A stretch of DNA of 64,000 nt from Bombardia bombarda. Taxonomy: Eukaryota; Ascomycota; Sordariomycetes; Sordariales; Lasiosphaeriaceae. The notes under the pieces were generated by a model, which did not search any database, had not been told where the DNA came from, and saw only the letters and a program-made list of their open reading frames with translations. Where the stretch lies: the NCBI GenBank assembly GCA_030512295.1, contig JAULSR010000013.1, positions 186,001 through 250,000 of the forward strand, written 5' to 3'. Position 1 is the stretch's first letter. Every line of letters starts with the position of its first letter. The position numbers and the translations under genes were made by a program. Positions 19,901 to 31,768 of this stretch are shown here, piece after piece.

Positions 19901-22312
19901 CTGCCCAGTGAAGAACCAATTTCTCATCAAAAGCAGAAGTATTCAGGACATCGGCGTAGAATGTCAGGATAGCCTCGGCTAAATCACCGTCTTGTGGATA
20001 TCCATGCGTCTTCTTATATAAAGCAAACAGTGGCAAATTTGCTGTCCTCTGGGTGATTTCGGGACGTGTGGAAGGAAGCGTTTCCCAAAGGTAAGATAGT
20101 CGAAAGTAGGATTCAAACCCGACTTCCATATTCGTGTTAGTCCGAACGTACCATTTGAGACACTTCTCCCAGCCATCGCCCGGCATGTAGAGCCTCTGGT
20201 TCTGGTTCAAGGTCAATTGTGCTTCAACGAACAGTTCCCTGTTGAACTTATAACCCTTCCTTCTCCTGAGGCCGTTAAGGGCGCTCTTGGTCTTGGCGTT
20301 GGAGCATATATGATATTTTTCTGGACCATAGCTAGGTGTCCCGTCACATGCACCTCCGAGAACAACATCCCTTACAGTCGAGTTTGTTCTTCCTAGAGGT
20401 ATCCGGAGTCGGCTGCCTTCAAAAGAATCCTCCAAGGGCAAGAAACGATCAGCCCCTGGGTGGAGCCATAGGCTTTCAGGCATCGTGTTCTCTCTCATTG
20501 ATTCAAACAATGTCCGAGCCCCGAGGTTTTCGAGTTCAAGTGTGAATAGGGTAGCGGTAATGTCCTCTTTTCTCATGTCCAGTCGACCGAATTTGTGACG
20601 TGAAGCTATCAATGAGTTCGTCTCGTCATGTTCCAACATCTGACGAAATTGCAGCAGAAGCGGACGTGGTAGAATCTTCATTATCCTCAAATCGACGTCT
20701 TTCAAGAAGGACTGGAGAGCTGTTGTTAGATACAAGCACTGAGGCTGCTGTGATAGATGGTGTAAGTGCAACATACAAATGAAGTGGCCGTACCAGATCC
20801 ATGTTGGAGCGTCGAGATTGAATCCTTCCAATTCAATGTTCTCACCGGACGCCTGATGCCAGATCGTGAGTCCACGCAAAAGCTTGAATGCGTCCAGATA
20901 GTTAGGTTGGAGAATTAAAGGGCACAGGTGGCTGCATTCAACGTACCCTCGAAGTAAATCTAGCGGTTTTTTCAAGCCACGAGCCGTAGGCTGGCAAACT
21001 GTACTTTCCAAGATGGAAGTAAACAAGTCGATATCAACGTCTCCACCGATACCAGGTCTCTGGACAGACTGGGTGGCGAATTGGAGTATCCGGGGGAACT
21101 GCTTGTTTTTTTTCAGTCTTGTTGCTGCATCCATGTCCGGCCCATTATCGTCAGTTTTGAGCCTTGTTAATGGAAGTACGCCGTTCTCCACAATTGCCCA
21201 CACGCATAGACCAAAGCTGAAGATATCCATCCGTTTCAGCTCATCAAAGGATGAGACGGCAGGATATTCGGGTGCGACCCAAAGCGGAGTGTAACCGCCT
21301 CTGGTCAGTGCCACTTGGGGGTCCATATCCATAGCGGCAGCCGTAGTTGCAGTACTGAAGTCTCCAACCTTTGCGATATATCCCCTGTTCTCGTCCTGGC
21401 ACACAAAGACGTTGTCGAGTTTAATCTATTTTGAGATTACACAATATGTCAGCCTCATATTCACAAGTCCTGCGAGACCCTATTCCAACAGGATCTAGTA
21501 GCGGAAGAGGGTTGGCATCTCACATCTCTGTGGGCGATGCCACATTTGTGGATTGCATCCAGACCATTGCAGATATCGAGACACAGTTGCATCTTCTTAT
21601 CGAAGGTCAAGTTTGACTCCTGAGCAAGAAGATTGGAGACAGTTCCGTACTCAGCATACTCGAGGACCAGCACTGGCCACACCTGGGGCTTCCAGTCGTC
21701 CGCTGCATACTCCCACATGACGCCGCGGAACTGAATAATATTCTCATGGGTCCTCAACGGATCGTGAGTGAGGATGGCCAGTTCGGTGATTGTCCCCTCA
21801 AGAAGAAGACATGAACGCTCTGGATCCTGAATTGTTCTCAAAGCCCGAAGCTGTTTTGCCACCCTGGGTCGTTCGAGGGTATATCGGTCGTCTGGAGAGC
21901 GTGGCTCAAATGGCGAGTCTTGCAGTTTCCACACAATGTAAGACGTTCCCATGCCGACAAACGGGAGGGTCCGATACCTTGTTTCGATTGAGGAAGACAT
22001 GCTCAGCGTGCTGTAGGATTGGACGTCATTGGTGAAGACAGTGAGAATGAGCTTCATGAAAGCAACGAACTGCAACTTGATGGCAGGATGATAAAAGAAT
22101 TCTTCCACTTTCACATCATTCTCGAACGCATCGCCCAGCGCAGCCCGGTCCATGTCCCCCTCATATTCTTGCTCGCATGGTGCATCGTCGGAAGGAACCA
22201 GAGGCTCCTCGACTCGGGGCCCAATTGATATCCACGGTCCCGTATCGATTGACCGCTGACTTCTTTGTAGGTCACTGCTCATGGCCGTGCTTTGGGTTGT
22301 GGATTCCATCAT
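16908..22312 (-). CDS. Large kinase-ankyrin-pseudokinase protein
   Basis: Four exons, 22312-21524, 21425-18735, 18654-18034 and 17960-16908, give 1717 residues. Introns of 98, 80 and 73 nt are all phase 0. The N-terminal kinase-like domain (about 110-340) shows a glycine-loop-like GMGTSYIVWK, a VAKQL lysine, the catalytic loop AHRDIKLDN formed exactly across intron 1, then VGDFSTAT, where DFG reads DFS, and PLWVAPEYP. A helical middle region and a long ankyrin array (from about 810 to 1300, e.g. TALLVACQFGNLQAARLLL) follow. Exon 4 holds a second kinase-like domain without the catalytic Asp (RGFTHGSLDLDHM) but with QSPELHFR and DVYALGIMML. Its lack of an early ATG supports fusion to the upstream exons. 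It is divergent from the HeLo-pseudokinase gene. Ankyrin arrays with kinase modules suggest a sensor or scaffold; that role is inference. Confidence 0.82.
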
Positions 22313-22999
22313 CCAAGATTTGATTCAAGGCAAAGAAAGAAAGATGAAAAGTCTGGTCTTAGTGGTAGGTTGAAAGGAAAGGAAAGGATGGAGATAGTTT
22401 TTTTTTCAAGATCCAAGGTGAAATGCCCTGGTGCGGCGTAGTTGTAGAATCTAAGAATGGACCCTAGAAGTCTAGACTTACTGGCCAGCAGCCACAGGCC
22501 AAATGCCATGGACAGGCCTTTACCCCTCTTTTGGTGGCTTGGTTTGCTCCTTCGTTCTGTCGCAGTATGTACATATGCACCTGCCTGGGCAGTTCGCTGG
22601 CTGCATTAACATGCTAGACTTAGAAGACAGTTGTTCAGGACTCAACTCGAATCTGTATCGCTTCATGTTCGTACATCAGGCAGCAATCCGTCGTGCATGA
22701 AAAAGCCCAAGTTCCGGCTGTGCAGGTGTGTATGCAAGGTCCTTTCAGGCTGTGCTATTATTTTTGACAACCCCAGTCGGAGTCCTCTGAGCCTTTCCCC
22801 TACGTGGCATGGAAAGTGTCTTCTCGAAACCTCAACCCCACTCTTCAGCCCCCACTTTATACTTGTATAAACTAGAACAGGTAGGTAATAAGAGTAACTA
22901 ACGGCATGTCAGATCCTGAATCCTCCCTCGACTTTTTACCAAGGGCAGGCAACTCTTGTTTAGTGCTGATATACCCTTCGGCATAGGTAATTCGACAAG
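22313..22999. promoter_or_regulatory. Shared divergent intergenic region (687 bp)
   Basis: Separates the starts of the kinase-ankyrin gene (minus) and the HeLo-pseudokinase gene (plus), so both promoters must lie here. No specific regulatory site is claimed. Co-regulation is inferred from the arrangement. Confidence 0.55.
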
Positions 23000-24718
23000 A
23001 TGGAAGTGCTGGGCCTCTTGATTGGTGTTCCGGGTCTTGTTCAAACTTGTTTACATGGGTACAGAACTCTTGTCAGGGCTACTCATATGTCCAAAGACTT
23101 TGAACAGATCTACGCCCAACTTCGACTCCAAGAAGCTCGTCTGATTCAAATCGCTCACGGCTGGGGGCTCGACATTATCCAGCCCGAGGGGGACATCAGT
23201 GTTGTAGCTCGCCCGATCCCGGACAATCTCCACCACGAGTTGCAGCTTGACCAGGCAAGAATTTTCGAAGAGCCAGTAAAGGCTGCTCTGCAACAGATCT
23301 CTGTTATCTTGGTCGACTCAGAGAGGTTTACAGCTCGTTATGGACTTATACAATCACCCAAAGGCACCGAAAGGAATTCCCCATTCAAGAGACTCTCCAT
23401 CAGACGTGTGACGTGGTCGCTCCTCGACAAGGAGGCGTTTACCCAGCTGGTTCAGAACCTTGGAATCTTCAATGATGCACTCGAGCGCTTCATGCCGCTT
23501 GTGCAAAGACATACATTGTCCATGGCTCTGTCAGTGCACTTCTCCGAGACATGTTCGGCTGAAGAGCTAGAGCAGCTGCTCAAGTCCGCCACAGGCAAAT
23601 ACCAGGCCCTCCAGCAGAACCTTGATCTGAGATCATTTCAGACTAGAATGGAGAAGGATACGGAATCGATATGGGCGCAGCCATCCCTTGGCATACCGAC
23701 ATCAATAGCTCCCCTGGGCGGTTCTGAATTTCCACCAAACGAGGCGCGTTCATGGGCCAAGTTCTGGAAAGACACGGCCTTCGGCTCCATCATGACTATT
23801 TCTATGGTCGAGTGGAAATCCTATGACGAGCAAGCCGATGATTCTAAGAAGACCATGATCAGAGAGAGGGTTGAGAAGCTGGCGAATCTATTGCATCACG
23901 CTGCCTCGAACTCGACGAATCTCCGAATTCTCGATTGCGTCAAAACATTCGACAACGTTGAGCACTCTCGTGTCGGCTTCGTGCTGGAAGTTCCAAGGTC
24001 ACTGACAAGATCCATATCCATGAATCCGGGCACATCTCCAAAGTGCACCACTCTACACTCACTATTGGGTGCCAAAGTGGCGGCACTCCAAGTTCCGGAT
24101 CTTGGATCCCGCATCTCCCTGGCCGCCCTCCTCGCACGGAGCCTTCTCCAGCTTCATGCCTCGGGCTGGCTGCACAAGGGCATGAGATCAGACAACATCC
24201 TTTTTTTTCACATAGAAGATGATGACGAAGAAGGACGCACTACAAGCGCACAACACTCGCCGCCCGATATCTCGGATCCATACATTGCCGGATTCGACTA
24301 CAGCCGCCCAGACAGCAGCATAGCCATGACAGAGACGTTGGCCACGTACCACAAGTACCAGGACTACTACCGCCACCCCAACTCTATCGCCAACATCGGC
24401 GAGGCCAACCCCATCACGACTCGCTATCGACGCGCATTTGACGTCTACTCGCTCGGCTGCGTCCTGCTCGAGATTGGCCTTTGGAGACGGCTGGAGGAGT
24501 TTTGGAAGCCAACTTATACCCCCGCGTCTTTCAGAGATCGTCTCATCCGCGTTTATACAAGGGACCTTGCCAGGCTGTGTGGGAAGAAGTACGAAGCGGT
24601 GACGCGACTTTGTCTGGAGAAGCTGGCTAATGGTGACATGGACCCAGAGACGGACCGGGCCAGTCTTCATGAGTTTTATCAGGATGTGGTTTGCCAGTTG
24701 CAGTCTTGCATCGTTTGA
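23000..24718 (+). CDS. HeLo-domain protein with C-terminal pseudokinase (MLKL-like architecture)
   Basis: A 572-residue single-exon protein. The N-terminus MEVLGLLIGVPGLVQTCLHG and the following helical region to about residue 210 fit the fungal HeLo domain (PF14479), the membrane-acting helical bundle of HET-S-type cell-death proteins. Residues about 260-570 are a kinase fold. The expected catalytic loop reads LHASGWLHKGMRSDNILFF (His-Lys-Gly in place of HRD, though the Asn is kept), and the DFG position reads AGFDYSRP. RRAFDVYSLGCVLLEIGLW matches kinase subdomain IX. It should therefore be catalytically weak or dead. HeLo plus pseudokinase parallels vertebrate MLKL, where a four-helix bundle is followed by a pseudokinase. 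The adjacent divergent gene encodes a kinase-ankyrin protein. Confidence 0.88.
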   Translation: MEVLGLLIGVPGLVQTCLHGYRTLVRATHMSKDFEQIYAQLRLQEARLIQIAHGWGLDIIQPEGDISVVARPIPDNLHHELQLDQARIFEEPVKAALQQISVILVDSERFTARYGLIQSPKGTERNSPFKRLSIRRVTWSLLDKEAFTQLVQNLGIFNDALERFMPLVQRHTLSMALSVHFSETCSAEELEQLLKSATGKYQALQQNLDLRSFQTRMEKDTESIWAQPSLGIPTSIAPLGGSEFPPNEARSWAKFWKDTAFGSIMTISMVEWKSYDEQADDSKKTMIRERVEKLANLLHHAASNSTNLRILDCVKTFDNVEHSRVGFVLEVPRSLTRSISMNPGTSPKCTTLHSLLGAKVAALQVPDLGSRISLAALLARSLLQLHASGWLHKGMRSDNILFFHIEDDDEEGRTTSAQHSPPDISDPYIAGFDYSRPDSSIAMTETLATYHKYQDYYRHPNSIANIGEANPITTRYRRAFDVYSLGCVLLEIGLWRRLEEFWKPTYTPASFRDRLIRVYTRDLARLCGKKYEAVTRLCLEKLANGDMDPETDRASLHEFYQDVVCQLQSCIV

Positions 24719-25590
24719 TTGTACTGTCGTGTGATTTCGCTGGGAGCATAATTGGTCCATTAGCCTGCAGCATCATACTATCAAAATGATTGTTGCGCTC
24801 GCTGAGGAAATGGATATTAGAGGGTACTTCCATTCCAAAAGGACCGACAGCGAAATGGAAGCTGTCTATGGAATGCTGTCAGTGGGGTAGTCCCGTTTAC
24901 TTGTCAATTCGAACGGGTGAAGAGATACCGCAGGGAAGGCGAGGATAGGCATTGTAATTACCTATTTACGAATTGACAACTATCCCTGGACCTGCACCAA
25001 GTCACAAGGCTTTGCTCAAGAGCAAGAATGATGCTTGTTTACCTGGCTCGCTGGGAACCAAAAAAGAGGCCCCCGTTGAAATCATCAACGCGTTCACCAT
25101 TAAATCTGAGGCGGCCCCAATAAAATAGTCATTCGCCATTTAATAAGTACGTTTGCTGCTTTCAATGTCAAGGTCTGAAGAATTTTCCTATTGTACGTTT
25201 GTGTAAAGACTGCACTTATGTTCGAAAAGTGATCTTTGTCTGACACTATCTCGACTACAGACCTTATTTTAAGGCAACAGAGCCCCTTAGTCTAGTAATC
25301 TCCAATAGGTACGTCTTCGGCTAAGTCGACTGACTGATTTACACATAGCGGGCATTGATATATTTCTTCTGCCAGAAATCAGTCTACAAAGGCGTGGCGA
25401 TTCGTCGCACAGTCAATCAACACATAATGAAGGGTCATTCATTCATCTGAGCATTGTTAAAAGTAAATATCCAAAACGGGCTTTTGAGCACATTAACAGA
25501 ACCCGGGGGCTCTCCGACTGTACTAATTCCTGGCCTTAGATCTATCCATACACGTCTTGAATCTAAATCTCAGTGCGGCTCCCGTTTCTA
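24719..25590. other. Intergenic between two convergent genes
   Basis: AT-richer than the neighbouring genes, with no open frame of note and no recognisable RNA gene. It is the 3' flank of both the HeLo gene and the MFS gene. Confidence 0.6.
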
Positions 25591-27294
25591 TTATACCGTA
25601 TACCGGAAAAAGCTGGCATTATCGCCCTTGTGTCTCTCCAGAATCCTCTCCTCCTCGGTGTACTCGCTCGGCGGCTTAAACTCCCTGTCGCGGCGCGCGT
25701 TCTCCCGTCGGAGATAGATTGTCATGAAGATGGACAGAACCATGGCCATGGCCTGAAATGCAAGTAGCGCACCAAAGCCGGGCAAGTACCTTGGCCTGTC
25801 CTTGGCGAGGAAGAGATATGCTGAGATAGTGCCGCCCAGGTTGCCAAAGGCAACGTGCATAGCAATGCCGACACCACGCTTGAGCGAACCACCAATGTTG
25901 TTACCGTTCCACGCCACACCTTGTGGTACGTTGGGGTAGATGCCCATGGCGAGGAAGAAGCAGCCGGCATATCGGACTCCAGGAAGGTCGGTAGCCATCA
26001 GCAGGATCAAGCCAAAGATACTGCAATTATTAACGTTAGTGATGTGACAAAAGTACAAGGACAAAGGACCAATACATACGCTGTGCCCATGAAGAATATC
26101 ATGAAGATTCCGCGTTGGCCCATCTTGTCAGCATACCAACCAGCGCTGATACAACAGATGCAGGCGGCGATGTATGGCGGTACCGTCAAAAGCTGTGCTT
26201 CGTTGTTGCCGGCAAATCCGAGGCCTGCTACGATGGTCGGCAGGAACAGGGAGTACGAGTAGAGGCCGGTGTAGACGCCGATTGTGATGAACATGTGCAC
26301 CCAGATCTTCCAGTCCTTGAGGGCCTGCCAGAAGTAGACGCTGTCAAACTCGTCCGCGAGCGATGAACGATCGCGCTTGAGGCGCGCCAACACCTCGGTA
26401 CGCTCCTCGGTTGTAAGAAACTTGGCGGAATCGGGGTAGTCGTACATGGCCCAGTAGGCAAACGCGGCTAGGTAACAAGCATGTCAATACATTTTCCGAG
26501 TCGTACGGTTAACTGACCAGGAGTCGCAACATACCAACAACAACTGTGAGCAGTCCTTCCAAGATGAAGATCCACTGCCACCCCGACAAGCCGCCGATAC
26601 CTCTCATCTCGACAATGCCACGGGCTAAGAGACCGCCGAAAGCACCGGCCGCGGTAGCTGCTGAGAAGAAGATGGCCATGCGAAGACCGCACTCGTGTCG
26701 TTGATACCACATGGTGATACTGGATAAAGCTGTCAGCAAGACTGCAGCCTTGACGGTGGCCAAGAACGGGATAGTGCTAACGTACTAGTAAGTAATGCCA
26801 GGAAACAGGCCTCCCTCACAGATACCCAGGATGCAGCGCACGGCAAGCAAACCCGAATAGTTGTGGACAATGCCCATGAGAGTAGTGCAGATGCCCCAAG
26901 CAATCATAATGGACGGAATCCAGAGTGATGGACGGAAGCGCTTCATGGCCATGTTGGACGGGACCTCGGCGGCGACGTAGAAGGGGAAGAAGATAGCGAG
27001 GGCGTCATTGTATTTCAATCCCTTGGGGTCGATGCCGAGATCTTTCTCGAGCGTGTCGAGTCGGGCATTGCCGATGTTGGTGCGGTCGAGGAAAGAGAGG
27101 AGGTACAGCAGGGCGAGGAAGGGAATCAACCTTCCGTCGATCTTGCGCAGGAGCTTCTTGGTGGAAGTTATGTCCCAGCCGGCGCTCTCGACGTTCACAT
27201 TCTCAGACTGTTTTACGACAACCTTCTCGTTGTTGACACTCGAGCTCTCGGGTGAAGGAACATCCTGGGCAGATACCTCGCTTTCTTGACCCAT
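25591..27294 (-). CDS. MFS transporter, anion:cation symporter (Dal5/Tna1-like) family
   Basis: Plasma-membrane symporter of the ACS branch, whose fungal members import allantoate, nicotinate, pantothenate and other organic anions. Four exons, 27294-26786, 26719-26535, 26467-26080 and 26020-25591, with introns of 66, 67 and 59 nt, give 503 residues. A charged cytosolic N-terminus (about 55 residues) precedes LLRKIDGRLIPFLALLYLLSF and the family signature LDRTNIGNARL. About 12 hydrophobic segments follow, with a charged central loop containing FLTTEERTEVLARLKRDRSS and a C-terminal tail with YTEEERILERHKGDN. Splice joints rebuild conserved text, for example GITYYITMWYQRHE. The substrate cannot be inferred. 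Confidence 0.93.
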
Positions 27295-30200
27295 GGTTAT
27301 GAGTAGCGGACCAGACGTAGTCTAGCAGGCTGTGATGGAACGGAAGCAAAGAGTTCCTGAAAAACAGAGGAGAGGGGGAGAGGCTGGCTGGGCAGGGGGG
27401 GGGGGGGGGACGGTGTCGTCTACATCTTATAGACGCGCCCGCCCAACCCAATCTCAACCACATGGGAACGGATCTGCATGGGGAACCACGAGTGCGACTT
27501 GCAAATCCTGGCTCGCTCCAATCGAGAGCCTGACAGCAAATGGCAGCCGGAGTTCATCTGCCTGGAGTCTAGTCCCAGGAAGCCTGTACGTATGTACCAG
27601 TCCTGCACCCCAATGGGGCACTAGAACTAGGGTACTTTGGGGCACCGACCAGGAATATAATTTTCTGGGGAGGACAAGGGTAAAATCCACTCCTTCTTGC
27701 AAACTACGAGCCTGGGCAAGTCGACTTTCTAGGTATCCGTGACCAGACCTCTATGCAATGCTTCGTATCGGACTAACAGCTCGTAACCCGAGCCCGCAAA
27801 GCCGAACCCGGGCCTATGCTTTGTCTCGGAGCAACTGCAGTGTCCATCCCGAAAACTGAACGCACGGAACAGGTTCCGAGAGGGACGAGGGTGTGGGGGA
27901 CAGTGAGGAAACATGAATTCCTGAATTTGGTACCCAAGTTCGGGACAGGGCAGTGTTGGCTGCAAAGAACTGGGAGCTTCCTTTGCGAGAAGCTCTGAAG
28001 GGTGCGCCAAGACTTGTCGTGATAAGGAACTGCAGCTGTGCTCGAGTTAGTACATTCTATGTACGAAGGTAAGGATGAGTAAGATGGTAAGATGGATGGT
28101 GGGTGGACCGAGAAACAATGCCAGGCCAATCCATCGGCGCCTGCCAAGACTGGCTTGGCTGCAGCGCTCGTTTATTGCTTGGCTGCTGGAGGGCCGAGAG
28201 TGTGAAGTTACAGCAGCATCGGAGCAGCATCGCATCGTGTGTCTGTGCCATTGATGCAAGCTCGAGGCAAACTCGCAAGCAAGCAAACGTCGGAGGTTGG
28301 TTATGGGATTCCAGTTAGCGTCAGCGCCACCATCACACCTGATCTGTCTTCTCGTCCGTCTTGGCTGCCGGAATCGTCTGTCATTGGACAGGACACGGTA
28401 TCTTGATGTCTCGGCGCGCTCCTCCTTTGGAAGTCCCTGGCCTTTTCAAATCTCCCCCGCACGTGGCGTCAACAACGGCGCGGCGGATGAAGCTTTCGGG
28501 CTGAAGGATAAATCTGCGAGCCTGCTCGAGCCCCCGAATGTGCATAAAAGTCGTAGCTGCTTCTATTGGCGGTGGTGTAGTGCCGTTTATGTTTGTTGTT
28601 AGCGCCGTCAATATCGAACGGGGAGAAGAGTGTGTAGTTGTAGTGTACCTAGCCTCGATACGATCTCGTCACGGCTGTCATGGTGCGGCATCGAGGATCG
28701 ACATCGGACGACGGCCCCGTCCAAGCGCAGTCAGATTTCGGAGATGATGATGGCCAGTGAGGCGTGCAGGTGGCGTCGAGTTGGCGTCGAGTCTAGCTTT
28801 TTCCTTTTCCCGCAATAGAGCTGGAAAATCACCGCAAGTTGTGTCGCCTGTCGAACATCATTTCTTGTCCCCGGACCAAGGGATGCTCTTCCAAGAGTTT
28901 GTTGGCCTTGAAGGTCGGTTTGGAATTCCAAATCCAGCTAGAACCTAACAGGCGTGCAGTAGTTGAGTTGAGGGATGGAAATACAGTACAGGTAGACACC
29001 AGACGAATAGTTTAAAGTCGGTGTCTGGCGAAAACAAGGGACGGGAGGCAACAGCAAATGAGCAGACGAGACGGTGCGGATAGAACCACAGAACTGTATA
29101 ATGTACGACGGCTCATTGGAAGATTGTGCACGGGAAGTTTTCAAGATTTGCGGGTGCTGGCAGGTGCGATGGCCCATGCAGGTGCACTGTACATTACAGT
29201 ACCATTTCCTAGGTAGCTAGCTGCACGGACCGTGGGGTTGGGGGTAGCAGCGAGCCTGGCAGCTCTGCAGCAGCCCGTGACTGCCATTTGAATATGGAAT
29301 CAGGACTCCATGGAACCACGGGATCATGCCGTTGCAATAATAGAGCAGTCCAACGTTAAGAAACCTCGAAAGCCCCTTCCCATTCCCCTCATTCCTCCTC
29401 CATCTATCCCTTCAAGGTTCTTCTGCCGTTCACTTCCCCAGGTTTTTGCAGGCACTACCGCACCGCATCCGCAGTCGCACCTACCATTCTTAGACGTTTC
29501 TCCCCACTTGGTCCAGTCAGAGCTCCATGTTCAACAACCCTTGCGGCCCAACAACCCCACTTGGCAGCTGTGGAAAGGCCCAGCCACGCTCCTTCCTTTC
29601 CTCCCGCGATCCCCAATCCGCATCCCCATGGCATCCACAATTTCGTTCCCCATCCATTTCGTTCGTTCCTGGCAATACTTGCTCACAGATCATTTCCCAT
29701 GCTTCCTCAAATGCTCGAAACCAACCATAATTCAGATTTCCGACACACTCTCGAGCTCGCCATAGTGCCTGTTCACCTATGTCTTCGTACTGCCAGACGT
29801 CAACCGAAGCGGTAGGTGGGGGCCTGCCAGTGGAAACACCTTGGGCAAGGTAGCTCGAGGGTAAGGTACCTAGGTACTGTACATACTATACTGTGACTAG
29901 TGTACTATGCTAGGTCGCTGCACGGTAAGCCCATGGCTCTTGGTAGGCAACCCGCTTACCTACCAGTAAATACCTACCTAGTAATCGGGCAGTGCTGAGC
30001 TAGGTTCTAAATCTGAAGAGGAAATCGTTTGTTCAACCTCAGATCCATTTGCCCGAAAATATGGCTCCAGGGATAGTAGCCATTCACTCACTCACTCACT
30101 CAGCTGATGACCAGAGCTAGCGCGCTTGGCACCAGAGCTCAGGGGAGGCACAGCAAAAGGAAGGACAGCTTGGCTGATGCAAACTGACAAAGAAACCTGC

Positions 30201-31768
30201 TGGAAGTTGTCTGCAAGAATGGTCAAAATTGTGGTGATGTTTGGTTTGGGCCTTGTGGTGTCGATCACTTCCTACTTGGACCTCGAAAGTCGAAACAGCT
30301 CCCTCGAGACTTCCCCGGGTCCATTGCTGTGGAGCGCCCCTCCCCTCAGTAGATCTGCTGCTCCACTTGAGCAGATTCGCGACAGGCCAGCCATCATTGA
30401 AGAGAGAGAGAGAGAGAGAGGATGCTGTCGTATCCATGAGCCCGAATAGCGACCCTGTTTGCAGTCCATGTATCGCAATCGTATGATTTTGCCGCCGATC
30501 ATGTTGACTACAACACACGGGCACCGGGTTCACTGAGGCAGCGCAATCCGATTCTTGTCCCAGCACAATGGGTGCCATTGCCATGACAGGCAGGCAACGC
30601 AGAGGAACCTTGGGCCTGGGATTGGGGTCAACTCATGTCGTACCATGATTTATCTCATCTCCAAATAATTCCGCGCCGTCCAGTTATAAGGGCCTGTGAT
30701 ACCACCAAGAATGCTGTGGTCTGTCGGACTGTCACAGACTGTCAGAACATCCCCACTCGACTCTTTAATTTTGTCCCGTTGTCGCAACCGAACAATATAA
30801 AATGAATGCCTTCAGTGACGGGAAGCGAGGGGGGGACAAAACGGTCTGTCGGGCCTGGGCACAAAAACCTGGGCGGCGGGTTTCCCCAACAGTCTGGGTA
30901 GATGAATAAGTCGCATGGAGCGAAGCAGCCTCGACAAGCAGCGGTCAGACCCTCTTTTTGCTTGTTGGCAGGGTGCATGAAGGAGGGATAAATTAGGTTA
31001 CATTCGCTCACCGGTTAAATGGCCCGCCTCCTCTCCCACGAGTTCTGGCTTGGCTACTCTGACAGCATACACATTACATATAGTTACACAGACGATAAGA
31101 TTACGACATCTTGCCAACCTAAATACTACATACAGTATGATATGGGCTTTGTGGGTTTGGGATCGGGACTTTGGGGGCAGAGTGGTTTCGATATTAGATC
31201 CGAACCATGACTACCCAGCATTACCTACGAGAAAAGTATAACGTTAGGGCAATTTAAATGAATATCTCCCGCTGTGGCTTTTGAGAGCCTAACCGACTGC
31301 CCATCATCCATCTCGTTTATGTTGAAAAGGCCCGGGCTATACAGGCGAGGTGCACACATGCGGAACGGGTGACTTATATGGCTTCAAGTTGAGCTAGAGG
31401 GAAATAGGGATTGCATTGTATTGATACTGCTCCTCACATAATTACCTCCTAAGCAGGTATGGAGTGGAATCAGACAGTTCATACTGGTAACACCCTGTCT
31501 AAGTTTCTGACACTGTTCCAATATGTTTTCTCACTTTTGCTCGTGGAAGTGAAGCATTTAATCCATAGGATCATGCTAAGTACAGACAAAATCATGGCTT
31601 TCATGGGGCAACCTTAAATGAAAAGAGGTAGGCATATTATATTAACAATGGAAAACCAAGCATCAAATTGGTCCATCAATAGAGGTACTTCAACCTGACA
31701 TCTTAATCCTGATATGGTCAACCTTCTTAGACACACAAAGACGCAACTACTAATAGCATATCACTCCA
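27295..31768. other. 4.5-kb stretch without a recognisable gene
   Basis: Only short frames with no domain, no signal peptide of convincing quality and no tRNA-like structure. Contains a 15-G run at 27395-27409, a (GA)n tract near 30401-30420, and several TAGGTA/ACCTAGGTA-like words near 29865-29990. It may be regulatory, hold a non-coding transcript, or be relic DNA; the sequence alone does not say. Confidence 0.5.
27395..27409. repeat. Poly(G) run of 15
   Basis: Uninterrupted G run about 100 bp upstream of the MFS start (C run on the coding strand). Prone to length variation and sequencing error. Confidence 0.85.

Noticed and set aside
20100..20125. tRNA T-arm-like sequence GGATTCAAACCCGAC
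   Set aside because: Lies inside a well-supported exon of the kinase-ankyrin gene, and no acceptor or anticodon stem can be built around it.
24719..25590. RIP-mutated transposon remnant in the AT-richer interval
   Set aside because: No transposase fragment, terminal repeat or strong TpA excess could be demonstrated by eye.
29310..29765. 151-codon Pro/Ser-rich open frame
   Set aside because: Low complexity, no domain, and competing frames in the same stretch are equally open.
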